Below are positions 1 to 5,076 of a stretch of 9,939 nucleotides of DNA, in pieces. Made by a program: the position numbers and the translations under genes. This DNA comes from an uncultured Prevotella sp. (GTDB taxonomy: Bacteria; Bacteroidota; Bacteroidia; Bacteroidales; Bacteroidaceae), in the NCBI GenBank assembly GCA_900550035.1, contig URQS01000086.1, positions 1 to 9,939 on the forward strand, written 5' to 3'. Every line of letters begins with the position of its first letter. Position 1 is the first letter of the stretch. A model generated the notes under the pieces. The model did no database searches. It was not told the DNA's origin and worked only from the letters and a program-made list of their open reading frames with translations.

Positions 1-287
1 GAGACAAGCCTGCTATCAATATATCAGAATGGGCAGATGAAATAGGAAAAGAACTAGGTTTTAGAATTCCTACAATGCCGTGGGGAATAGTGAAATTGGC
101 TGCATATTTAGGTGATTGGTTAAAGGGGGTTGGTATACATTTTCCTATGACGTCGTTTAGGCTTAAAAATATGACGACTGATAACATCATTAATTTGGAT
201 TTAACGTATGAAATAGCGCCTAACCCACCATATAATAGAATAAAAGGTGTAAGAGAGACATTGAAATGGTTGGAACTGCATAAGTAA
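1..287 (+). CDS. NAD-dependent epimerase/dehydratase, C-terminal part (5' end outside window)
   Basis: The frame is open from base 3 and ends at TAA 285-287, giving about 94 residues. The first internal ATG (75) is not taken as the start because coding sequence clearly continues upstream of it. The visible part resembles the C-terminal substrate-binding portion of extended short-chain dehydrogenase/reductase sugar epimerases from Bacteroidales polysaccharide loci: an ISEWADEIGKELGF stretch, a hydrophobic helix, a segment like MTSFRLKNMTTDNI, and the ending GVRETLKWLELHK, where a final GxxETLxWL helix is usual for the family. The N-terminal Rossmann glycine motif and the YxxxK catalytic pair lie outside, so the substrate cannot be named. 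Inferred role: making or modifying a nucleotide-sugar for the glycosyltransferases that follow. Codons are visibly AT-richer (AGA, ATA, TTA) than in the genes after it. The next gene starts 70 bp downstream. Confidence 0.75.
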   Translation, partial: DKPAINISEWADEIGKELGFRIPTMPWGIVKLAAYLGDWLKGVGIHFPMTSFRLKNMTTDNIINLDLTYEIAPNPPYNRIKGVRETLKWLELHK

Positions 288-357
288 AAAAGGTTATCCG
301 TCTCTGCAATAAATCTGTATTGTCTCGTTATATATACTATATAATGTGTAATAATAA

Positions 358-1122
358 ATGACAATATCACTCATAACAGCTACATACAACAGTGGGAAGA
401 CCGTGGAGGATACTCTGCGGTCGGTTCTTGCTCAGACATATAAGGAGATAGATTATTGGGTTGTAGACGGTGGTTCGAAGGATGACACAATAGATATTGT
501 GCGTAAGTATGAGCCGTTGTTTGGCGGTCGACTGCATTGGATTTCGGAGCCCGACCGTGGTATATACGATGCCATGAACAAGGGTATTAGCCATAGCACG
601 GGCGACGTGGTGGGAATTCTTAATAGCGACGATCACTTTACGTCGAACGATGTTTTGGAGCGTGTGGCTGCCGAGATGCAGGCTGACAATACTCTGGATG
701 CTGTGTATGGCGACATACATTTCATTAAGGATGGTGCTCCAGACCGCATTGTGCGCTATTATTCGTCCAAGCCGTTCCGGCCGTTTTGGCTACGCTTCGG
801 ATTCATGCCGGCTCATCCGTCTTTCTATGCTCGTAGGGAGGTGTTTGAGAAGCATGGTCTCTACTCTCTTGATTACAAGATTGCTGCCGATTACGACATG
901 ATGGTCAGACTGTTTCTCAAGCATCGTATAAAGGCAAAGTATATGCCGATGGATTTTGTAACGATGCTTATGGGTGGATTGAGTACCAGAGGAGTGCGCA
1001 GTCGTATGGTGCTTGTGAGTGAAGACGTAAAGGCATGCCGTACGTATGGTTTTTATACCAATCGCTTTATGATTAGTCTGAAATTTCTGTATAAGATATT
1101 TGAGTGGCGGTTGAGGCCATAA
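358..1122 (+). CDS. GT2-family glycosyltransferase
   Basis: A 254-residue GT-A fold transferase of family 2 (WcaE-like), complete in length. The N-terminus ISLITATYNSGKTVEDTLRS is the classic nucleotide-sugar binding start. VVDGGSKDDT (about 35-44), SEPDRGIYDAMNKG (63-76) and LNSDD (88-92, the DxD-type metal and nucleotide-diphosphate site) are all intact. A C-terminal AHPSFYARREVFEK segment and ADYDMM follow, as in the family. It should add a sugar from a nucleotide donor to a lipid-linked oligosaccharide on the cytoplasmic face; donor and linkage cannot be read from sequence. There is no transmembrane segment, but the tail is basic and hydrophobic (FLYKIFEWRLRP), suggesting peripheral membrane contact. 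The ATG at 358 is chosen because the GT2 motif begins at residue 3. No Shine-Dalgarno precedes it, which is normal in Bacteroidetes. It probably shares a transcript with the epimerase 70 bp upstream. Confidence 0.93.
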   Translation: MTISLITATYNSGKTVEDTLRSVLAQTYKEIDYWVVDGGSKDDTIDIVRKYEPLFGGRLHWISEPDRGIYDAMNKGISHSTGDVVGILNSDDHFTSNDVLERVAAEMQADNTLDAVYGDIHFIKDGAPDRIVRYYSSKPFRPFWLRFGFMPAHPSFYARREVFEKHGLYSLDYKIAADYDMMVRLFLKHRIKAKYMPMDFVTMLMGGLSTRGVRSRMVLVSEDVKACRTYGFYTNRFMISLKFLYKIFEWRLRP

Positions 1123-1249
1123 TCCCCATGCAAATATAATACAAGCAGTAAAAAACTGTTACAAATGAAAAATCGATTCTAGAGATTTTTGGAGCGGTTT
1201 TTCATGGTTTTTAGAGGGGCAAATGCTGCCTCGCTCTTCATTTGTACCT

Positions 1250-1310
1250 CATTCGCCTTGCAACTGTAGCCCTTTTGATATGCAAAAGGGCTACAGTTGC
1301 AAGGCGAATG
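1250..1310. repeat. 28-bp perfect inverted repeat, 5-nt loop
   Basis: Arms 1250-1277 and 1283-1310 are perfect reverse complements around the spacer ATATG. The arm is modular: CATTCGCCTTG, CAACTGTAG, CCCTTTTG. The module CTACAGTTG recurs a third time at 1313-1321, and GCAAAAG recurs at 1326-1332, just before a CCCTTTTTT run (1336-1344) resembling a terminator tail. The element therefore continues past the palindrome as a mosaic. A stem this long would form a very stable hairpin in RNA from either strand. The modular build suggests a dispersed intergenic repeat family rather than a plain terminator; that part is inference. Confidence 0.9.
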
Positions 1311-1436
1311 GACTACAGTTGGAGTGCAAAAGAGGCCCTTTTTTAATAAAATGTAGTTTTTTTGTGTGCGGAAATTTTGCATACAAAGTCTGATAGTTTC
1401 GTAACATATTGAGTATAAGCTATATAACGTAAAACA

Positions 1437-1496
1437 CTCAAAACTTGCGAATTCTGCACTTAAGAACTGTTTGTGCGTTCAACTCGCAGTTTTGAG
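1437..1496. repeat. Imperfect stem-loop upstream of the GT4 gene
   Basis: CTCAAAACTTGCGA (1437-1450) faces TCGCAGTTTTGAG (1484-1496), complementary apart from one bulged T. An inner GCAC/GTGC pair (1456-1459 / 1473-1476) lies within the loop. It lies about 120-180 bp before the GT4 start codon, and just upstream of the candidate promoter, so it could be an operator-like site or part of a longer leader if transcription starts further upstream. Confidence 0.55.
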
Positions 1497-1521
1497 CGAT
1501 AGAAAATGCAAATATTGAAAA

Positions 1522-1550
1522 TTTGCTTGCTGCTATTTGCAATATTTTTG
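1522..1550 (+). promoter_or_regulatory. Possible promoter for the GT4/PGT gene pair
   Basis: TATTTTTG at 1543-1550 fits the Bacteroidetes -7 element TAnnTTTG. TTTG at 1522-1525 could be the -33 element, but the spacing of 17 is shorter than the usual 19-21. The region is T- and A-rich, so a chance match is quite possible. If real, the leader would be about 55 nt. Confidence 0.35.
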
Positions 1551-1612
1551 CAAAACGCCGTTAGTATAAAAAAGCATTAATAGTACAATCCTTGATAATA
1601 TAAATACACGAG

Positions 1613-2698
1613 ATGATATTATACAATATATTTTTTATATTTGGGGCGTTTGTGTTAAGTGCAGTATTTGGCTATATGCTTGTACCGCGAATAGTGTCTT
1701 TCTGTCGCAAGCGCAATCTGTATGACATTCCTGGTGGACGCAAAATTCATAACAATAATATTCCGCGTCTTGGCGGTACGTGCTTCATGCCATGTATGCT
1801 TGTGGCTGCTTTTGTGGCTATGGGGTTCTATCGCATTACGGATTGGCAGAATGTGACGGTAAGTTTATGGACTTGTGTGTTTGGCGTGAGTCTGCTGCTG
1901 GTTTATGTTGTAGGTGTGGTGGATGATGTTGTCGGCGTTTCTGCCAGACTGAAGTTGTTGGTGCAGGTTATTGCTGCATGTCTGTTGCCTGCTTCAGGAC
2001 TGTATATCAACTATTTGTATGGATTCATGGGCATCGATTTCGTACCTTTCTATATAGGTGCGCCACTTACGGTTTTTGTGATAGTGTTTGTGGTGAATGC
2101 CATCAATCTGATTGACGGCATAGATGGTTTGGCAGGGTCGCTCTCGCTTGTTGCATTGTTAGGCTTTCTGTATTGTTTCATGCGTGAGCAGATGTTTGCC
2201 TATAGTGTTTTGATTGCAGGTCTTGCCGGTGTTGTTGTGGCTTTCCTTTACTATAATATACTGGGAGGATATCGCGGAAAATATAAGATATTCATGGGTG
2301 ACTCGGGTTCGCTCACGTTAGGCTTTATTCTTGCTTTTCTGCTTGTCAAGTTGTCAATGTATAATGTCAATGTCAAGCCGTTTAGTGGCGACAGTCTGCT
2401 GTTGTCGTATACGTTGCTTATTGTACCATGTTTCGATGTGGTGCGTGTAGTGCTTGAGCGTTTGCGTGTGGGACAACCATTGTTCAAAGCCGATAAGCGT
2501 CATCTGCATCATAAACTGATGAGGATGGGACTGTCGCAGCATGCTGCGCTGTTGGCTATTCTTGGCTTGCAGTTGGCGTTTATGCTCATTAATGTGATAA
2601 TGTTCAAATATGTCTCTCTAACATGGATTGTTGTAGTAGACGTATTGGTGTTTGTTGCTTTTAATCTTTGGGCTGATAGAAAAAATGCAGGAAGATAA
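1613..2698 (+). CDS. Polyprenyl-phosphate sugar-1-phosphate transferase (GT4, WecA/MraY-like)
   Basis: A 361-residue polytopic membrane protein of the MraY/WecA superfamily. It transfers a HexNAc-1-phosphate from a UDP-sugar to undecaprenyl phosphate at the cytoplasmic face, starting a polysaccharide repeat unit. All family signatures are present: RKIHNNNIPRLGG (43-55) in the first cytoplasmic loop, VVDDVVG with the DD pair at 104-105, NAINLIDGIDGLAG (162-175), GDSGSLTLGF (229-238), and DKRHLHHKLM with the HxHH motif at 297-300, which is typical of WecA-type rather than MraY enzymes. About ten hydrophobic helices are visible. The ATG at 1613 gives the usual short N-terminal helix; no Shine-Dalgarno is seen. 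It overlaps the next gene by 14 bp, so the two are translated from one mRNA. The exact sugar (GlcNAc, QuiNAc, FucNAc) cannot be told. Confidence 0.95.
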   Translation: MILYNIFFIFGAFVLSAVFGYMLVPRIVSFCRKRNLYDIPGGRKIHNNNIPRLGGTCFMPCMLVAAFVAMGFYRITDWQNVTVSLWTCVFGVSLLLVYVVGVVDDVVGVSARLKLLVQVIAACLLPASGLYINYLYGFMGIDFVPFYIGAPLTVFVIVFVVNAINLIDGIDGLAGSLSLVALLGFLYCFMREQMFAYSVLIAGLAGVVVAFLYYNILGGYRGKYKIFMGDSGSLTLGFILAFLLVKLSMYNVNVKPFSGDSLLLSYTLLIVPCFDVVRVVLERLRVGQPLFKADKRHLHHKLMRMGLSQHAALLAILGLQLAFMLINVIMFKYVSLTWIVVVDVLVFVAFNLWADRKNAGR

Positions 2699-3308
2699 TT
2701 ATATATTCGATGGAATGAACGAGCTGGAGTGTTCCATTAAGCGTGTGTTCGACTTCATGGCAGCGTTGGTGGCACTGGTATTGCTCGCTCCGTTCTTCTT
2801 GATATGTTACATTGCCGTGCGACGAGAGGATGGTGGTCCGGCAATATTTAGGCAGGAGCGCATAGGGCGTTTCGGCAGACCTTTCTGTATATATAAGTTC
2901 AGGAGTATGCGTGTTGATGCCGAAAAGAATGGTCCGGCACTCTATCAGCACGAGCGCGACACGCGTATGACTAAAGTAGGGCGCTTTCTGCGTGAACATC
3001 ATCTCGACGAACTTCCACAATTGTGGAACATTGTGCGAGGTGATATGTCGTTTATTGGTCCGCGACCCGAGCGTAAATATTATATTGATAAGATAATGCA
3101 GCACGACCCCCGTTATGTTTATCTCTATCAGATTCGTCCGGGCGTGACGTCGTATGCTACGCTGTATAATGGCTATACCGATACGATGGAGAAAATGCTA
3201 AAACGCCTTGAACTGGAGCTGTATTACCTGAAGCACCGCTCGTGGTGGTTTGACATCACGATACTGTTCAAGACGTTTGTCAATCTCGCTATAGGAAAGA
3301 AGTTTTAA
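2685..3308 (+). CDS. Bacterial sugar transferase (monotopic phosphoglycosyl transferase)
   Basis: A 207-residue protein of the PglC/WcaJ C-terminal domain family (Pfam Bacterial_transf). These enzymes transfer a sugar-1-phosphate to undecaprenyl phosphate through a covalent Asp intermediate. Visible features: one hydrophobic helix near 25-45 with a central Pro (LLAP), as in the re-entrant helix of the family; IFRQERIGRFGRPF (54-67); KFRSMR (71-76); the catalytic Asp-Glu pair in HLDELPQLWN (D108, E109); and SFIGPRPE (122-129). Length is typical for the single-domain form without the WcaJ N-terminal membrane bundle. I take ATG 2685, which overlaps the GT4 gene by 14 bp. ATG 2715 (MNELECSIKRVFDF) is an equally plausible start that would remove the overlap, while an upstream ATG at 2652 is unlikely because it lies well inside the GT4 gene. 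Probably the last gene of the polysaccharide operon. Confidence 0.94.
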   Translation: MQEDNYIFDGMNELECSIKRVFDFMAALVALVLLAPFFLICYIAVRREDGGPAIFRQERIGRFGRPFCIYKFRSMRVDAEKNGPALYQHERDTRMTKVGRFLREHHLDELPQLWNIVRGDMSFIGPRPERKYYIDKIMQHDPRYVYLYQIRPGVTSYATLYNGYTDTMEKMLKRLELELYYLKHRSWWFDITILFKTFVNLAIGKKF

Positions 3309-3321
3309 GGCTGCCGTCCTA

Positions 3322-3399
3322 AATGTTAAGTGTTAGATGTTGAATGTTGAATTCGTGGGTAAACTCAACATTCAACATTCAAAACTCAACATTCACGAA
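3322..3399. repeat. Intergenic repeat, copy A (TTGAATGTTGA family)
   Basis: A left half with TGTTGAATGTTGAA and TTCGTGGGTAAACTC runs into a right half of tandem ACTCAACATTCAA-type units. The halves are inverted with respect to each other (TTGAATGTTGA versus TCAACATTCAA), so the unit can fold. The last 38 bp (3362-3399) are identical and in the same orientation to 4546-4583. It fills the gap between the convergent PGT and Rpn genes, ending 5 bp from the Rpn stop codon. Confidence 0.85.
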
Positions 3400-3404
3400 G
3401 TTGT

Positions 3405-4334
3405 TTATAGATGCTGCATGTCAGATTCTTGCAATCCTGTAGCTTGCATGATTTGTTCTCTGCTCATTCCCATTGCCTTCAATTGTCTGGCTATTTCTAA
3501 TGAACGCTCAGCTCTGCCTTCAACTAAACCCGCAGCTCTGCCTTCTGCATGTCCTTCAGTGTAGCCGTCATCGTGACTTGTATCGAAGAGGCTGCGCATA
3601 TGTCTTACTGATTCCATATAGCGTTCGTATGCCCGGCGTTCTTTGTCGGGTAGAGAGTCTACTCTTAGCTGTTTGCGTGCTTCGGCAAGCCCGGCAGCTT
3701 TGGTGTTATCGTCAATCTTGCCAGTCTTCAGAAACTCTATCCACTCATCGAGTGGCGTTGTGGCTATCTTGTCAAAGTCATTTACGCGTAGGATGTAATA
3801 TTCTGGGAACAGTTCTCCGGCATCTTTACGCTTTTCAAGTTTTGATTCACTGATGCCAAGGAATTTCTCGCTTTGCTTTGCAGAAAGTTTAAGCAGGTCG
3901 TGGGGAGCGTGCAGTCCTTTGAATTCTGTCTTGCCATGATATACGTAGTCTTTGCCTTGACCTAATTCGAAGTATACGATGTTGATGGAGTATATCTTGC
4001 GCACCTTGTCGTAGCTGTCGCCTTTGTCGATGTATTCGGTTATGGCTTTTGACACTCCGTAGAGCATGCGGTGGAAGTATGTGATCTCATGGCTGTTTTG
4101 TATTTCAATGATTATCAGCTCGCCGTCTTCGTCTTCTGCTAATATATCGACACGGTTGTACTTGTCAAGCAGGTCTTCTTGGTTGCCTTCGCTTTCAAGA
4201 AAGTGCTTGATTACTATTTTCTTGCCAATCAGCGACAAGAGCAGACCTTCCAATACTGCATGGTTGGTCTTGTTGCGAAGCAGGCGTTTCATAGCCCAGT
4301 CAAATCTGACGTACTTGTCGTAATATAATGCCAT
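3405..4334 (-). CDS. Rpn/PD-(D/E)XK nuclease family protein ('transposase-like')
   Basis: A 309-residue member of the Rpn/PDDEXK_2 family, often annotated as 'PD-(D/E)XK nuclease family transposase'. Family members characterised in E. coli (RpnA-E) are DNA endonucleases that promote RecA-independent recombination. Visible features: an N-terminal segment FDWAMKRLLRNKTNHAVLEG; the catalytic core with Asp63 in NRVDILAEDEDGELIIIEIQ (60-79) and the E-x-Q variant of the ExK motif at E77-Q79; and a low-complexity Glu/Gly/Ala stretch, GYTEGHAEGRAAGLVEGRAE (257-276), followed by a helix, the usual tail that length-varies between paralogues. The start is fixed by a strong AAGGAGGG Shine-Dalgarno 6 nt upstream, unusual in this phylum. 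It has its own near-consensus promoter. It is bracketed by two copies of one intergenic repeat and breaks up genes of envelope function, consistent with an acquired cassette. Catalytic residues look intact. Confidence 0.92.
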   Translation of the reverse strand: MALYYDKYVRFDWAMKRLLRNKTNHAVLEGLLLSLIGKKIVIKHFLESEGNQEDLLDKYNRVDILAEDEDGELIIIEIQNSHEITYFHRMLYGVSKAITEYIDKGDSYDKVRKIYSINIVYFELGQGKDYVYHGKTEFKGLHAPHDLLKLSAKQSEKFLGISESKLEKRKDAGELFPEYYILRVNDFDKIATTPLDEWIEFLKTGKIDDNTKAAGLAEARKQLRVDSLPDKERRAYERYMESVRHMRSLFDTSHDDGYTEGHAEGRAAGLVEGRAERSLEIARQLKAMGMSREQIMQATGLQESDMQHL

Positions 4335-4340
4335 GGGGTT

Positions 4341-4348
4341 CCCTCCTT
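4341..4348 (-). promoter_or_regulatory. Strong Shine-Dalgarno of the Rpn gene
   Basis: Read on the minus strand, AAGGAGGG stands 6 nt before the ATG at 4334. It is the only near-perfect anti-16S match in front of a gene in this window; most Bacteroidetes genes, including the others here, lack one. Confidence 0.8.
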
Positions 4349-4367
4349 AATGTTTATTATTCTGCTG

Positions 4368-4398
4368 TAAAGATACACAAAATATTGTGCAGTGCAAA
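4368..4398 (-). promoter_or_regulatory. Near-consensus promoter of the Rpn gene
   Basis: On the minus strand TTTG (4398-4395), 19 nt, then TATCTTTA (4375-4368). This fits the Bacteroidetes consensus TTTG-N19/20-TAnnTTTG except for the last base. The implied leader is about 30 nt and contains the Shine-Dalgarno. Confidence 0.65.
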
Positions 4399-4420
4399 AT
4401 TATGAGACGCTATCTTTTCT

Positions 4421-4583
4421 AATGCTAAGTGTTGAATGTTGAAAATTCATGGGTAAATTCACGGATAATTCACGATAATTCGTGACAATGCACAACAATA
4501 AATTCAAAATTCCAAAATTCTTCATGGCAGGCGTTAGCCGCCAATAACTCAACATTCAACATTCAAAACTCAACATTCACGAA
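4421..4583. repeat. Intergenic repeat, copy B (TTGAATGTTGA family)
   Basis: The left part (4421-4460) matches the left half of copy A with small changes (AATGCTAAGTGTTGAATG, then TTCATGGGTAAATTC). About 85 bp of extra AT-rich sequence follows, including runs of AATTCACG-like and AAAATTC units and a GGCGTTAGCCGCC hairpin (near 4530-4542). The right part (4546-4583) is identical to the 38 bp at the end of copy A. It lies between the start of the Rpn gene and the stop of the lipoprotein gene. Confidence 0.85.
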
Positions 4584-4597
4584 TGTTATTCGTGTTC

Positions 4598-5074
4598 TTA
4601 GAATTTCTTGAACTTCAGGCGCAGCTTTTCTGTTGAGAGTATCATGCGGTTGCCGTTGAGCGCTTCCTTCTTGAAGTGCTCGGGCAGGGCGTTGATGCCA
4701 AGTTGGCGCAGATTGTTGTCGATAGCTTCAACGGGGATGTCGCCACCCTGCTCGTAGTTGGGATTGTCCTCATGACCATGGTCGAGGTATATCTTAGTGA
4801 TGTGGATACTGTCGTGAGTTTGGTTGAAGCGCAGATAGTAGGCGCCAACGCTGCTGTTGGAACTGTCCTTGATGTAGATAAGATCCTTCTGAACTCCCCA
4901 GAATACGTAACCTGAGGAGTAGTCGGTGGTGCCTCCCGTGGCAAGAGTGTCTACACGCTCAAGGTGCCAGAAGCCGTCGAGAGGTCCGTTGTCGCTTGTC
5001 TCTACATTGCACGATGCGAGCAGAAGAGTGGTGGCGAGCGTTGCCAGCAGGCTTTTTATAGTCAGTTGCTTCAT
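4598..5074 (-). CDS. Small lipoprotein, lipocalin-like domain
   Basis: A 158-residue predicted lipoprotein. The N-terminus MKQLTIKSLLATLATTLLLASC is a lipoprotein signal with lipobox LASC; the lipidated Cys is residue 22. The mature part begins NVETSDNGPLDGFWHLERVD, with the G-x-W near the start of a beta-barrel that is typical of Bacteroidetes lipocalin-like lipoproteins; YVFWGVQKDLIYIKD and HDSIHITKIYL read as beta strands. No catalytic motif is visible. The fold call is a family-resemblance judgement; the molecular function is unknown. The start is 2 bp after the stop of the Wzi-family gene, so the two form a translationally close pair, and the lipoprotein may act with that outer-membrane protein. 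No Shine-Dalgarno is needed if ribosomes re-initiate. Confidence 0.85.
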   Translation of the reverse strand: MKQLTIKSLLATLATTLLLASCNVETSDNGPLDGFWHLERVDTLATGGTTDYSSGYVFWGVQKDLIYIKDSSNSSVGAYYLRFNQTHDSIHITKIYLDHGHEDNPNYEQGGDIPVEAIDNNLRQLGINALPEHFKKEALNGNRMILSTEKLRLKFKKF

Positions 5075-5076
5075 AC

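Larger units (their letters stand above)
1123..1612. other. 490-bp intergenic region with palindrome and long leader
   Basis: I see no credible gene here. The only sizeable frame (minus, 1179-1382) is built over the palindrome and has no family features. Contents in order: an AT-rich 7-bp hairpin AAAAATC/GATTTTT (1168-1174 / 1184-1190) that could end the GT2 transcript weakly; a 28-bp perfect palindrome (1250-1310) with further copies of its modules up to about 1346; a second, imperfect stem-loop (1437-1496); a possible promoter (1522-1550); then the start of the GT4 gene. The gap interrupts an otherwise tight polysaccharide locus. Confidence 0.7.

Noticed and set aside
1179..1382. 67-codon minus-strand frame in the 490-bp gap
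   Set aside because: It reads straight through the perfect palindrome, has no homology features and no plausible start signal.
2652..2684. Upstream ATG giving a longer monotopic transferase (218 residues)
   Set aside because: It would extend the overlap with the GT4 gene to 47 bp and add residues not typical of the family N-terminus; 2685 or 2715 is more likely.
3337..3564. 75-codon + strand frame starting in the repeat
   Set aside because: It is made of the TTGAATGTTGA repeat and the antisense of the Rpn C-terminus.
3322..4583. Rpn gene with repeats as a classical insertion sequence
   Set aside because: The flanking repeats are direct and differ in length, there are no terminal inverted repeats at the gene and no target duplication; the protein is a nuclease-family member, not a DDE transposase.
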